From CAMENZ01 sp041854955 (lineage in GTDB: Bacteria; Bacillota; Clostridia; Peptostreptococcales; Anaerovoracaceae): a stretch of 63,001 nucleotides of DNA. Of the stretch, positions 50,966 to 59,963 are shown one piece after another. Position 1 is the first letter of the stretch, and each line of letters opens with the position of its first letter. A program made the translations under genes and the position numbers. The DNA is taken from contig JBHADF010000022.1 in assembly GCA_041854955.1 (NCBI GenBank), forward strand, positions 1 through 63,001, read 5' to 3'. The notes below the pieces were generated by a model. It was not told the origin of the DNA. It worked only from the letters and a program-made list of their open reading frames with translations, and did not search any database.

Positions 50966-50987
50966 TTTGCTGTAGATTGTGCGGTCC

Positions 50988-52214
50988 TTACCTCAGGTGC
51001 TTTTCTATCAGGTCTATGAAGGTGTCCACATATTCAACCTTGGAAAAGATGGCACGGGCCAAGGTGTTGTTGCCGCCCCCCTTGCCTCCATAGATGTGGG
51101 CGTTATCCTTGACCAGCTTTCCGCAGTCTGTTTTACCGTCTGAGACGAGAAAGAGGGTATTGGTAGGCTGATGAACCAGGAAGCATATTTTCTTCGTCTC
51201 CGGGCCTATATTGCGGCCCAGGGCAGACAGATCGTCTAAGGACAATATGTCGTATCTGCGCACCTGGCAGCCCGCCGAATCAAGCTGAGGATTGTTTCTC
51301 ATATCTTCTTCCTCCCGGCGGAGGAATTCTTTTTTCACCAGGAAAAGCTCTCCGACTTTTTCCTTCTGCTTTTCCTGCTGGGCACGATACTTTTCCACCA
51401 CATCCTCCGGACCGGCGCTCAAGCTGACGGACAGGGTATTCAGAGTGTCCATTTCCTTCTGATATTTAAGGAAAGCCCGCCTTCCCGCCTCAAAATATAC
51501 ACGGAACATACCCTTGTTGCTTTCTACCTTAAAAATTTTAAGCATACCCACCTGCCCTGTATGGGAAGGGTGCGTGCCGCAGCAGGCTACGGAGCCCCAG
51601 CCCTCCATAGGGGAGCCTATAGCCACCAGACTTATATCCGACTCTATGGAAAGCTTTTTCCTCATAGGCATGGCGGCAGCCTCTTCAAAGGAGGAAAAAT
51701 AGGAGGTTATCATAGGCAGGTTCTGCCAGATGATTTCGTTGGACTTAAGCTCCGCATCCTGAGCCATTTCCCAAGTCATGGTGGTGAAGTCGGGATTTTC
51801 CTCCAGACTTATATCCACGGTCATGTAGTCCTCTCCCATGTGGAAGCCCCGATTTACACCGCCGTATTCCCTGTAAAATATGCCGCTCAAAATATGCTCG
51901 CCACAGTGCCTTTGCATGTTGTCAAAGCGGTGGTCCCAGTCGATGGAAAGGGCGACCTTTTGTCCGATAGAAAGAGCTGATTGGGAAATCACACCACCAA
52001 GACTATGGTATATTTCCCCATCCTTCTCAAAGACATGTTCGACAGGGATGCCGGCCAAGGTACCCCGGTCACTGCTTTGACCTCCTCCTTCGGGAAAAAA
52101 GACGGTTTGATCCAAGGTGATTAAGGATTTACCCTCATGGCTAAAACTCCCTGTTATCACAGCTTCGGCTTCCCTCATATATACATCATCACGGTATAAT
52201 CTTTTTGTAATCAT
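50988..52214 (-). CDS. Alanyl-tRNA editing protein (AlaX, long form with DHHA1 domain)
   Basis: The free-standing editing enzyme hydrolyses mischarged Ser- or Gly-tRNA-Ala. The 408-residue sequence has the AlaRS-like N part (TVFFPEGGGQSSDRGTL), zinc-site motifs HCGEH (HxxxH) and CCGTHPSHTG (CxxxH), and a C-terminal DHHA1 domain ending in GGKGGGNNTLARAIF. This is the longer AlaX type. It is monocistronic on the minus strand. Confidence 0.9.
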   Translation of the reverse strand: MITKRLYRDDVYMREAEAVITGSFSHEGKSLITLDQTVFFPEGGGQSSDRGTLAGIPVEHVFEKDGEIYHSLGGVISQSALSIGQKVALSIDWDHRFDNMQRHCGEHILSGIFYREYGGVNRGFHMGEDYMTVDISLEENPDFTTMTWEMAQDAELKSNEIIWQNLPMITSYFSSFEEAAAMPMRKKLSIESDISLVAIGSPMEGWGSVACCGTHPSHTGQVGMLKIFKVESNKGMFRVYFEAGRRAFLKYQKEMDTLNTLSVSLSAGPEDVVEKYRAQQEKQKEKVGELFLVKKEFLRREEEDMRNNPQLDSAGCQVRRYDILSLDDLSALGRNIGPETKKICFLVHQPTNTLFLVSDGKTDCGKLVKDNAHIYGGKGGGNNTLARAIFSKVEYVDTFIDLIEKHLR

Positions 52215-52635
52215 AAAAATCCTCGCTGAACTTAATTATGGTTTATGATAACAGTATAGCATTTTGAGGAAATTTTTCATAGAGCCAATATAGATTGGAC
52301 GAATAAAGAGAACTAATATGGGAAAAGAACAGGGTGAAATTTATCAATGCCCCATAAATACTTGCTTACAGGAGGATAAGGAAAGAGTAACCGAGAGGGA
52401 TGACAAAATAAAGGTTTTAGGAGTAAAAAAATCTGTGGATAACTTGCTCTTGACAAAATGAGAAAGAGGCTATATCTGTTGGAATAACAGGGGTATAGCG
52501 ATGATGAGTTTTCCACAGGGGCATGTGAATTAAATTGTATACGATTTTAGCACATACTGTGGATAAACCGCCCTAATAGTTGAAAATAACAGTCTTGTTT
52601 AATGTTGAGAACTGTTTGGAAAAAGAGAACAGAGG
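52215..52635. other. Long intergenic region with three DnaA-box-like 9-mers
   Basis: No gene is supported here. TGTGGATAA, the complement of the DnaA box TTATCCACA, occurs exactly at 52434-52442 and 52558-52566, and TTTTCCACA (one mismatch) at 52509-52517. All lie within 133 bp. No dnaA, dnaN or rpmH is nearby, so this may be a DnaA titration or control site rather than oriC. Confidence 0.45.
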
Positions 52636-52663
52636 TTGACATAAATCTTAAAAATGATAAAAT
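52636..52663 (+). promoter_or_regulatory. Sigma-A promoter of the cysteine-rich-tail gene
   Basis: TTGACA (52636-52641) and TAAAAT (52658-52663), spacer 16 bp with a TGA extended -10, lie 41 bp before the ATG. Confidence 0.65.
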
Positions 52664-52703
52664 GTTTTAAGAGAGAAAAATATTTTTGAAGGGAGATTTA
52701 CTA

Positions 52704-53321
52704 ATGGATTATGGATTTAATCAGTACTATTCAAGCCCCATCTACAGCCTTGTTAATTTCGGCTATGCAGTTTTGGGAACCTTTATACTGGCTCTGATAT
52801 TGGGGGTGGTTCTGTATTTTACAGTGCTCAACCGAAAAAAAGAAGGACAATATACGGGTAAGATGAAGTTGTTTTATGATTTTATGAGCGGAAACAGATT
52901 TTACGCCGATGAAATCGTCAAGTTTGTCTACATAGTATCTGCTACGGTTATTACTCTTTTGGGAATTGTATTCATCTTTTTCGGACAAATTGTAATGGCC
53001 TTCGTATGGTTGGTAGCCGGGAATTTATCCCTTCGAATAACCTACGAGTTGGTGCTCATGTTCATCATAATGGTGAAGAAGACTGTGTCCATGGACAAGA
53101 GGCTCAGCAGCATAGAACGCTTCTACAAGGACTGCTGCGATGATGATTGTTGCTGGGAAGAAGAGTGCTGTTGCGATGATGAATGTCAGTGTGATGATGA
53201 ATGTCAGTGCGACAATGAGCCCTCTGTCGGAGACAAAGGCTGCCAATGTGAATGCGGCGGTGAAAAAGAGGAAGGCTGTGAATGCAGCTGCCACGACGAT
53301 GAAGAGGATATAAAATTTTAA
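52704..53321 (+). CDS. DUF4282-like membrane protein with a cysteine-rich acidic tail
   Basis: The 205-residue protein has three hydrophobic segments (about residues 16-42, 73-92, 95-120), the latter part resembling DUF4282 (FYDFMSGNRFYADEIVKFVYI). It then has a cytoplasmic tail from residue 142 with 17 cysteines in 65 residues, in patterns such as CCDDDCC, CCCDDECQC and CQCECGG, mixed with Asp/Glu. The tail looks like a metallothionein-type metal-binding sequence; function is unknown. The ATG at 52704 follows GGGAG. The Cys/Asp codons form short DNA repeats (GATGATGAATGTCAGTG twice). Confidence 0.75.
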   Translation: MDYGFNQYYSSPIYSLVNFGYAVLGTFILALILGVVLYFTVLNRKKEGQYTGKMKLFYDFMSGNRFYADEIVKFVYIVSATVITLLGIVFIFFGQIVMAFVWLVAGNLSLRITYELVLMFIIMVKKTVSMDKRLSSIERFYKDCCDDDCCWEEECCCDDECQCDDECQCDNEPSVGDKGCQCECGGEKEEGCECSCHDDEEDIKF

Positions 53322-53340
53322 ATCCTGCATATAGAAATAA

Positions 53341-53372
53341 GACTCGCAGACCAAGTAGGTCTGCGAGTTTTT
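53341..53372. terminator. Bidirectional terminator
   Basis: ACTCGCAGACC (53342-53352) and GGTCTGCGAGT (53358-53368) pair perfectly over five bases, with T after on the plus strand and A-rich sequence before. Confidence 0.85.
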
Positions 53373-53410
53373 CATATAATTCATATAAGCCTGAAGAGGG
53401 TACTTTCTCC

Positions 53411-54673
53411 TTAGGAATCCTCATCCTCGGTTTCCCCTATCATGTCGACGAATTCCTCAAAATCCGGTATTTCACTGTCTATGAACTGGTTCAGAACCGG
53501 CTCCAAAAACTGATATTTTTCCAGAGCCACCACAGACTCCGCCAAAGGTGAGTCCATCAAATCATTTTCCAATCGGGATATATCCTCCTCGGAATAGGCC
53601 GCCAAAAGCACATGGCCGTCATGGAGAAAATAGTATACACCCATCACATCGGAGTGAAGGTGGTATACGGGCTGATCCACATGGTTGTTATGAGGAAAGA
53701 AAATCATAAACAGTTGGCCCGTAGCATGCTCCGAGGCCATAGCTCTTCGCAAAAGCCTTGTAGTGGTAGGAGATATTTCTATATCCCTATCCGTAGCTTC
53801 AAAGAGGGTTATATACTCGGGACGGGAAATCATCATGGACGCCTCCTCAGGAGAAATCCTAAAGGAAGAAATCTTCTCGTATTTGACCACTTTAAGCTGG
53901 TCTAAGGTGACCTGCGTGATAAGTATGAAAAATTTACCGTCATATTCTATGAGGGATTCGCACATATAGGCCTTTCTGGTTGCAAAGGTGCCGAATTCCT
54001 TGTCATCATCGGTGATGTAGTAGTCGGAGTTTGTACCGCTTTCCGCATCGGTGGCTTCATCCACGGTGTTTTTAAGCAAGGTGGCAGCCTTATGTTCCGG
54101 AAAGAGATCCGTTCTCACATAGTGCTTTGTAAGGAATTTTGCCGCAGGAAAATCACGACCGACACACCGCATTATGAAATAATTTATCAGCTGGTAAGGC
54201 GTATTTATGACTGTGCACTGCTTGCACATCAAAATCCTCTCCCCCTCCTCGTCCAAACGGATTTGGGGAGTCATCATAAAGAAATACTCTTCTTCCTTTT
54301 CCGGAAGGGGGATACCGGCCTTCAGGTTAAAGGCTACGTAATCCTGAAGCAAGGAGCAGGCCTCCTCCTCTGTAATGGCTATTTTACTGCCCCCCAGACC
54401 TCCTATCATCTCGTTTTCCATGAGCTGAACCTGAAGGTAGGTTTCCGGGCTGTCATCTCCGATGAGACGATTGTAGGTATCGAAACCGAACTCTTCCGCA
54501 TCGAAGTAGAAGAACTGGTGAAGATTTTTTCTCCTCGTATTTTCCGGCAGGTACCAGTGGACATACATGGCCACTACGCCCATGAGCCTGGTGTCGGTCA
54601 CATAGGCCGAAAGAAACTCTTTTTTACTGGTAGTGACCTTGTCCGAAAGACCGCCGCGAATTACTTCAAACAT
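53411..54673 (-). CDS. Unrecognised acidic cytoplasmic protein
   Basis: The 420-residue protein has no signal peptide or membrane segment and I do not recognise a family. It is acidic, especially at the C terminus (DFEEFVDMIGETEDEDS). Stretches such as YVHWYLPENTRRKNLHQFFYFDAEEFGFDTYNRLIGDD and QVTLDQLKVVKYEKISSFRISPEEASMMI look like globular domains. The ATG is preceded by GGAAA. Coding is supported by a clean long frame, codon bias like its neighbours and terminator/promoter signals around it. Confidence 0.7.
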   Translation of the reverse strand: MFEVIRGGLSDKVTTSKKEFLSAYVTDTRLMGVVAMYVHWYLPENTRRKNLHQFFYFDAEEFGFDTYNRLIGDDSPETYLQVQLMENEMIGGLGGSKIAITEEEACSLLQDYVAFNLKAGIPLPEKEEEYFFMMTPQIRLDEEGERILMCKQCTVINTPYQLINYFIMRCVGRDFPAAKFLTKHYVRTDLFPEHKAATLLKNTVDEATDAESGTNSDYYITDDDKEFGTFATRKAYMCESLIEYDGKFFILITQVTLDQLKVVKYEKISSFRISPEEASMMISRPEYITLFEATDRDIEISPTTTRLLRRAMASEHATGQLFMIFFPHNNHVDQPVYHLHSDVMGVYYFLHDGHVLLAAYSEEDISRLENDLMDSPLAESVVALEKYQFLEPVLNQFIDSEIPDFEEFVDMIGETEDEDS

Positions 54674-54752
54674 GGCAATTTTCCTTTCTGTTCATATAAA
54701 AGAGTATAAACTATTTTGTGGAAAATACAAGGAAAATGTTACTTGGGAACCA

Positions 54753-54781
54753 TTGACATAATCCTTCGTGGGATATATAAT
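54753..54781 (+). promoter_or_regulatory. Sigma-A promoter of metK
   Basis: Perfect TTGACA (54753-54758) and perfect TATAAT (54776-54781) with a 17-bp spacer drive the SAM riboswitch and metK. Confidence 0.9.
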
Positions 54782-54802
54782 TGAAGGCGTAAATAACATA
54801 AG

Positions 54803-54975
54803 CCTTATCAAGAGTGGCTGAGGGAATAGGCCCGAAGACGCCCGGCAACCCAACCTTTGAATTTCAGGGTTAAGGTGCTAAATCCTACAGAACCGTGGAA
54901 AGCGGTTTCTGAAAGATGAGGGAAAATCTATAAGATTTTTTGTATACCTCTCTTTTGGAGAGGTCTTTTTATTTG
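54803..54975 (+). ncRNA. SAM-I (S-box) riboswitch
   Basis: The leader has the S-box pattern: CTTATCAAGAG...GGCTGAGGGA, CCCGGCAACC, then GGTGCTAAATCCTAC and GAAAGATGAG closing the basal helix. An intrinsic terminator follows (ACCTCTC at 54946-54952 with GAGAGGT at 54958-54964, then T). When SAM is high, the aptamer lets the terminator form and metK is switched off. Elements and order are those of the standard class. Confidence 0.95.
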
Positions 54976-54999
54976 ATAAGGAAGATTAGGAGGTAAAAA

Positions 55000-56145
55000 A
55001 TGAGAAAATTATTTACATCAGAATCGGTTACAGAGGGACATCCCGACAAAATTTGCGACCAGATTTCAGACGCCATTTTGGATGCGCTTTTAGAGCAGGA
55101 TGCCAACTCAAGAGTAGCTTGCGAAACTACCACTACCACAGGCTATGCCATGGTTATGGGAGAAATCACCACTCAGGGTTATGTGGACATTCCCGGCCTT
55201 GTTAGACAGGTTATAACCGAAATCGGCTATGACAGAAGCGAATATGGCTTTGACGGCCACACCTGCGCTGTAATCACAGCTCTGGACGAGCAGTCCGGCG
55301 ATATTGCCATGGGTACCAATGACGGAGTGGGAGGAGCAGGTGACCAGGGAATCATGTTCGGCTTCGCTTGTGATGAAACGCCGGAGCTTATGCCGATGCC
55401 CATCTCTTTGGCTCACAAGCTGGCAAAGAGGCTTTCCCAGGTGAGAAAGGAAGGCATTCTGACATATCTGAGACCTGACGGAAAGACTCAGGTTACGGTG
55501 GAATATGACGGAGACATGGTGAAGAGAGTCGATACGGTGCTCATTTCCACCCAGCATGACCCGGATGCTACCCAAGAGCAGATTAAGAAGGACCTGATGG
55601 AGTATGTTATCAAGCCGGTGGTGCCCTCAGAACTTTTAGACGCTGAAACAAAATACTATGTAAATCCTACGGGAAGATTCGTAATCGGAGGACCCCACGG
55701 AGATTCCGGACTGACAGGCCGCAAAATCATCGTTGATACCTATGGCGGCTATGCCAGACATGGCGGCGGTGCTTTCTCCGGAAAGGACCCTACAAAGGTG
55801 GACCGTTCCGCAACCTATGCGGCCAGACATGTGGCTAAAAATGTGGTGGCGGCAGGTTTGGCAAAGAAGGTGGAAATACAGCTGGCCTATGCTATCGGCA
55901 TAGCAGAGCCAGTATCCATTTTGGTAGACACCTTCGGAACAGGCAAGCTGGATGATGAAAAGATAGCCTACCTAATAAAGGAAAACTTCAACCTGACACC
56001 TCAGGGCATCATCAAGACCTTGGATTTAAGAAGGCCCATCTATCGCCAGGTAGCAGCCTATGGACACTTTGGCAGAACCGATATAGACCTGCCATGGGAA
56101 AAGACGGACAAGGCAGAGCTGCTGAAGGAAAAAGCAGGGATATAA
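55000..56145 (+). CDS. metK: S-adenosylmethionine synthetase
   Basis: MetK makes SAM from ATP and methionine. The 381-residue sequence has SESVTEGHPDKICDQISDAILD, GEITTQGYVDIPGLVR, GAGDQGIMFGFACDETPELMP and the P-loop-like GGPHGDSGLTGRKIIVDTYGG, all hallmarks. AGGAGG precedes the ATG. SAM is needed in large amounts by KamA. The SAM-I riboswitch upstream gives feedback control. Confidence 0.97.
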   Translation: MRKLFTSESVTEGHPDKICDQISDAILDALLEQDANSRVACETTTTTGYAMVMGEITTQGYVDIPGLVRQVITEIGYDRSEYGFDGHTCAVITALDEQSGDIAMGTNDGVGGAGDQGIMFGFACDETPELMPMPISLAHKLAKRLSQVRKEGILTYLRPDGKTQVTVEYDGDMVKRVDTVLISTQHDPDATQEQIKKDLMEYVIKPVVPSELLDAETKYYVNPTGRFVIGGPHGDSGLTGRKIIVDTYGGYARHGGGAFSGKDPTKVDRSATYAARHVAKNVVAAGLAKKVEIQLAYAIGIAEPVSILVDTFGTGKLDDEKIAYLIKENFNLTPQGIIKTLDLRRPIYRQVAAYGHFGRTDIDLPWEKTDKAELLKEKAGI

Positions 56146-56150
56146 AAATA

Positions 56151-56185
56151 AAAAGACCGATTCTCTTAAAGAGGGTCGGTCTTTT
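56151..56185. terminator. Terminator after metK
   Basis: An imperfect long stem (AAAAGACCGA with TCGGTCTTTT, plus inner CTC/GAG) is A-flanked on the left and T-flanked on the right. It may serve metK and the minus-strand deoC unit. Confidence 0.8.
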
Positions 56186-56197
56186 GCAGCTTTAAGG

Positions 56198-56383
56198 TTA
56201 ACGGCGCCCTTCCTTAAGGGCGTTTTTGAAGTAAAGGAAGGCTACGAACAAGCATATCCCGGCACCCAGCAGGGTGACCTTTTTATTGGCGGCGGAAAAT
56301 CCGGAAAAGGCCAGATAGAGCAGAGCCGCCCCTAGGAAGAGGAAGAAGATTCCCTGTAGTATATACTGGGTTCTAGTGGACAT
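56198..56383 (-). CDS. Small two-helix membrane protein
   Basis: The 61-residue protein has two hydrophobic segments (about residues 7-28 and 33-50) and a basic end (KEGRR). The start at 56383 follows GGAGG, which lies within the end of deoC, and overlaps deoC by 11 bp, so it is translationally coupled to it. A longer reading to 56446 lies in a shadow of deoC. Function is unknown. Confidence 0.65.
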   Translation of the reverse strand: MSTRTQYILQGIFFLFLGAALLYLAFSGFSAANKKVTLLGAGICLFVAFLYFKNALKEGRR

Positions 56384-57044
56384 TTTTATAGACCTCCATA
56401 ACTTCAACGGAAGCGGAGGCTCCGATTCTGTCAGCTCCTGCCTCAATCATCTTCATACAGGTTTCGTAGTCTCTGATTCCTCCGGAGGCTTTTACTTCGG
56501 CATCGCTTCCCACGGTTTTCCTCATAAGGCTTATGTGCTCCTCTGTAGCGCCTGCTGAGCCGAAGCCGGTGGAGGTCTTAACGAACTGAGCTCCCCCCTC
56601 TAAGGAAAGACGACAGGCTTCTGCAATTTCCTCGGAAGTGAGAAGACAGGTTTCCAAAATTACCTTCACTATGGCATCATATTTCCCGGCAGCTTCTACT
56701 ACGGCGCGGATATCGTCTACTATATATTTCTTTTCGCCGGACTTGAACATTCCCACATTGAGGACCATGTCCACTTCGCGGGCGCCGGCTTTGCAGGCTT
56801 CCTCGGTTTCGAAAGCCTTGGAGGCCGTGGTGCATGCTCCTAAAGGGAAGCCCACTACGGCAGCAATTTTAACATCCGTTCCATCCAGAAGGTCCTTACA
56901 AAGACCTACATAACAGCTGTTGACACAGACTGAGAAAAAATCGTATTCCTTTGCCTCAAGGCACAGCTTTTTAATCTGCTCCTTTGTAGCCTCAGGCTTT
57001 AACAAGGTGTGGTCAAAATATTTATTAAGGGGTTTAGCAAGCAT
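56373..57044 (-). CDS. deoC: Deoxyribose-phosphate aldolase
   Basis: DeoC cleaves 2-deoxyribose-5-phosphate to glyceraldehyde-3-phosphate and acetaldehyde. The 223-residue TIM barrel has FDHTLLKPEATKEQI at the start, VDMVLNVGMFKSG, the Schiff-base Lys in FVKTSTGFG and the second Lys in VKASGGIRD. Length is normal. It stands at the edge of the mobile element; other deo genes are not in view. Confidence 0.95.
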   Translation of the reverse strand: MLAKPLNKYFDHTLLKPEATKEQIKKLCLEAKEYDFFSVCVNSCYVGLCKDLLDGTDVKIAAVVGFPLGACTTASKAFETEEACKAGAREVDMVLNVGMFKSGEKKYIVDDIRAVVEAAGKYDAIVKVILETCLLTSEEIAEACRLSLEGGAQFVKTSTGFGSAGATEEHISLMRKTVGSDAEVKASGGIRDYETCMKMIEAGADRIGASASVEVMEVYKNVH

Positions 57045-57238
57045 AACGAATCTCCTTTTATCATTTATTCATAGGGTGAGTATACCATAAAAGAGGTTAA
57101 AAGGAAAGAAGAAAGGCCATGATGTTGTATTCTATAAGAGAAGTTATTCCAATATAGAATAACCTCAAATATAAAATACAAAATATCAAGCCTATTTACG
57201 ATTATTAAAATTAAATAACTGGAGTAAAGAATATGCAA

Positions 57239-58048
57239 TTATCTTTTTCTTTTCCTAAAGCTGATACCTGAATTTTTAATTGCAGGAGATTTTTTAAGCA
57301 GTTTTCTGAAAGATTCCTTTTCACTTTCAGAAACTCTTTTATATTTTATCCCAAGTGAATTACAGAAAACCTCGATATATTTATCTATGCTGTTTCTGGA
57401 TGATTTCATAATTTGATTAAGTTTCTGCATGGATAAAATGTCGTCATCGTCGGGCATACTATCAATATCGTGTTCATGATTTTTACGAATATCTTTTAGG
57501 ATAGTATCCCAAGTTTTATGAGTAACATGACAAAAGAAGTCTTCTTCACTTATTTGTGCAGTCAAGAGAGTCTTTAATGGAACATCTTCTTCTATATCGG
57601 GATTTTGACTGATAATTTCAGTTCTGACATTCTCAAGAGAATTATTTAAGTTATTAAAACGCCCTGTAGCAATCCCATCAACAAAGATTTCCGTATCAGC
57701 CATAAGTTCCTTAAACTTATCGTGTGTAGCAATTTCACAAAGTAAGCGGTTATTGATAGCCTCGCTTTTTAATAAATCAACCATATCATCACTCAAATGT
57801 AGATCGGTAAGTTCTGTATTTGGGTGATTTTTATTTTCTGTAAGGCAAAGTAAATAATCGGTAGAAACCTTATAAAACTGTGCAAGTGTAACTAAATTAC
57901 CATGATTGATTTCCTTGTAATCATCATTTTCATAGTTGCCTAAGGCAGATTTTGAAATACCGGTAAGTTTAGATAATTCTTCTAAATTTAAATTATGTGC
58001 AACCCTTAAATCCTTTAAGCGTTCTTGTAAGGTTATTTTACACTTCAT
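57239..58048 (-). CDS. XRE-family HTH protein of the mobile element
   Basis: The 269-residue protein has an N-terminal HTH_3 domain (residues 7-66: LQERLKDLRVAHNLNLEELSKLTGISKSALGNYEND) and a 200-residue helical C-terminal domain ending in a basic run (SFRKRKR). Similar two-part regulators are common on integrative elements of Firmicutes. AGGAGG lies ahead of the ATG. A C-terminal ligand or partner domain is not recognised. Confidence 0.8.
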   Translation of the reverse strand: MKCKITLQERLKDLRVAHNLNLEELSKLTGISKSALGNYENDDYKEINHGNLVTLAQFYKVSTDYLLCLTENKNHPNTELTDLHLSDDMVDLLKSEAINNRLLCEIATHDKFKELMADTEIFVDGIATGRFNNLNNSLENVRTEIISQNPDIEEDVPLKTLLTAQISEEDFFCHVTHKTWDTILKDIRKNHEHDIDSMPDDDDILSMQKLNQIMKSSRNSIDKYIEVFCNSLGIKYKRVSESEKESFRKLLKKSPAIKNSGISFRKRKR

Positions 58049-58352
58049 AACAGATAACCTCCTTGATACAAAATATTCTTAATAAATATTATATCATACT
58101 GTGTCCACAATCGTGGAAAAACGAAAAAATAAGCCCTATTTCCAATTTTATGGACATACGGGAAGAATAGCAAAAACACAATATCCTATTTACAGATGTT
58201 CTTTGAAAACTAAATGATCGGTCTGTAAGGATATGTATCTATGGGGAAGTAGGCGATGATACAAGCCTACCAAGTAGGACAAAACGTCGCTGTGAGATTC
58301 AGGGATAGGAACTATATCAGGTGTAACCGACAAAAAAATAAAAAAATTAGTT
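58049..58352. other. Intergenic stretch before the IS
   Basis: About 300 AT-rich bases lie between the XRE gene and the IS end. They must hold the promoter of the XRE gene, and contain a small CCAC-AATC-GTGG palindrome near 58105, but I see no gene or defined RNA. Confidence 0.4.
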
Positions 58353-59617
58353 TTAGCTAACACGATAAACGCATGAATGAACAAATTGTAAACAGTCAGC
58401 ATACTGTGGTATAATTGGTCTAAAAAAGGATGTATTTCATTATGGAATTACTTTTAGATTATGTAAGTACGGTGCCGGATAGTAGACAAGTGAAAAAGGT
58501 CAGGCATAAAATGATGGATACTATTATGCTTGTATTTTTTGCAATGCTTGGAAATGCTGATGATTGGGTAGAAATGGAAGTATTCGGAAAAGAACATGAG
58601 GGCTTTTTGAGGAAATATTTGGAACTTCCTAACGGAATACCGTCACATGATACACTTCAAAGGGTTTTTGCTATAGTTCCGCCTGAATTTCTTGAAAACT
58701 TTCAGAAGAAATGGAATGATATGCTTAATAGTGAAGAAGGAAATAAAATAAAAAGGCTTCTTGCTATTGATGGAAAAACGCAAAGGGGTAATAGCGGTAA
58801 AAACCAAAAAGCGAATCATATAGTAAGTGCAGTGGATGATAGGGGGCTTTGCTTAGGGCAGAAACTTGTTGATGAGAAAACAAATGAAATCAAGGCAATT
58901 CCGGAGTTACTTGACTGGCTGAATATAAAGGGGAAAATAATAACAACGGACGCTATGGGCACCCAAACTGAGATTGTTAAGAAGATAAAGAACAAAGGAG
59001 CAGATTATTTGTTGGCATTAAAAGGCAATCAAGGGAGCTTGTTGGAAGATGTCAAACTGTATTTTTCGGATAAAGATGTCCTTTCAAAGAGTGATTATAA
59101 GAAAACTGTGGAAAAAGCGAGAGGAAGAATAGAAAAGAGGGAGTATTGGCAGAGTGACGATATATCATGGTTAAGTGTGAAAAAAGAATGGAAAGGACTA
59201 AAAACAATTGTTTTGACACGCAATACTATAAGCGAGGCAGATGGAAGAATAACGGTAGATGAAAGGTATTTTATAAGTAGCCTTTCATTAGGTGTAAATG
59301 AGATAGAAAGAGCTGTACGAGGACATTGGATGGTAGAGAGTTATCATTGGCATCTTGATGTGACATTCCGTGAGGATGGTAATCGTACATTGGAGAAGCA
59401 GGCAGCGTATAACTTAAACATAATAAGAAAACTTGCAGTGAATATATTAAAACTTGTAGAGCTAGGTAATAGAAAGTTAAGTTTAAAAAAGAAAAGGTTT
59501 GCGATAGGGACAAACCCTGAAAAACATTTAGAGTATATATTAAGTTTATAAAATTAAAAACAAGGTATTTGGTTTTGATTGTGATATATATTCATGCGTT
59601 TGTCGTGTTTTAGCTAA
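58353..59617 (+). mobile_element. ISAs1-family insertion sequence
   Basis: The left end TTAGCTAACACGATAAACGCATGAAT (58353-58378, written here in two parts as TTAGCTAACACGA and TAAACGCATGAAT) matches the complement of the right end at 59590-59617, where the first block reads TTAGCTAAAACACGA with two more bases. The repeats enclose a single transposase gene. No target-site duplication could be found by eye. Confidence 0.75.
58442..59551 (+). CDS. ISAs1-family transposase
   Basis: The 369-residue DDE transposase has the N-terminal DDE_Tnp_1-associated segment (DYVSTVPDSRQVKKVRHKMMDTIMLVFFAMLGNADDW) and the catalytic acidic residues in LLAIDGKTQRGN, ITTDAMGTQ and VESYHWHLDVTFREDGNR, all present. 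The start at 58442 has AAAGGA about ten bases upstream; an ATG at 58430 is also possible. It appears intact, so the element may still move. Confidence 0.9.
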   Translation: MELLLDYVSTVPDSRQVKKVRHKMMDTIMLVFFAMLGNADDWVEMEVFGKEHEGFLRKYLELPNGIPSHDTLQRVFAIVPPEFLENFQKKWNDMLNSEEGNKIKRLLAIDGKTQRGNSGKNQKANHIVSAVDDRGLCLGQKLVDEKTNEIKAIPELLDWLNIKGKIITTDAMGTQTEIVKKIKNKGADYLLALKGNQGSLLEDVKLYFSDKDVLSKSDYKKTVEKARGRIEKREYWQSDDISWLSVKKEWKGLKTIVLTRNTISEADGRITVDERYFISSLSLGVNEIERAVRGHWMVESYHWHLDVTFREDGNRTLEKQAAYNLNIIRKLAVNILKLVELGNRKLSLKKKRFAIGTNPEKHLEYILSL

Positions 59618-59685
59618 TAAGAACCATTGACAAATAAAAACAATTATAGTAAACTTACATTAACCAAAGAAGAGAGGGCAGAACT

Positions 59686-59925
59686 TTGAAAAATAGAATT
59701 GAGGAATATAGAAAACCTTTGGGCTTATCTCAACATAGACTAGGCAAAAGGGTTGGAATATCAAGAATAAGCATAAATAAAATAGAAACAGGGAGGACTA
59801 CGCCTACATTAAAAGCGGCAAATGATATAGCAAATACTCTAGGTGTTTGTATATATAAAATTTTCGACTTAGATGATACAGGTAGGTATAGATGTTTATA
59901 CTGTAATTGTTCAAATAATCAATAA
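59686..59925 (+). CDS. Small XRE-family HTH regulator
   Basis: The 79-residue protein starts with TTG after AGAGAGGG and is a single HTH domain (KNRIEEYRKPLGLSQHRLGKRVGISRISINKIETGRTTPTL) with a short tail holding three cysteines (CLYCNC). It resembles small Cro/C1-type regulators of mobile elements. Target is unknown. Confidence 0.8.
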   Translation: MKNRIEEYRKPLGLSQHRLGKRVGISRISINKIETGRTTPTLKAANDIANTLGVCIYKIFDLDDTGRYRCLYCNCSNNQ

Positions 59926-59963
59926 TGGTTATTTGTTACATATATGTAAAGGGAGGTAGTGTT

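Noticed and set aside
52215..52703. Chromosomal origin of replication
   Set aside because: Three DnaA-like boxes are suggestive, but no dnaA, dnaN, gyrB or rpmH lies nearby and gene orientation does not switch here, so I kept it as a possible DnaA site only.
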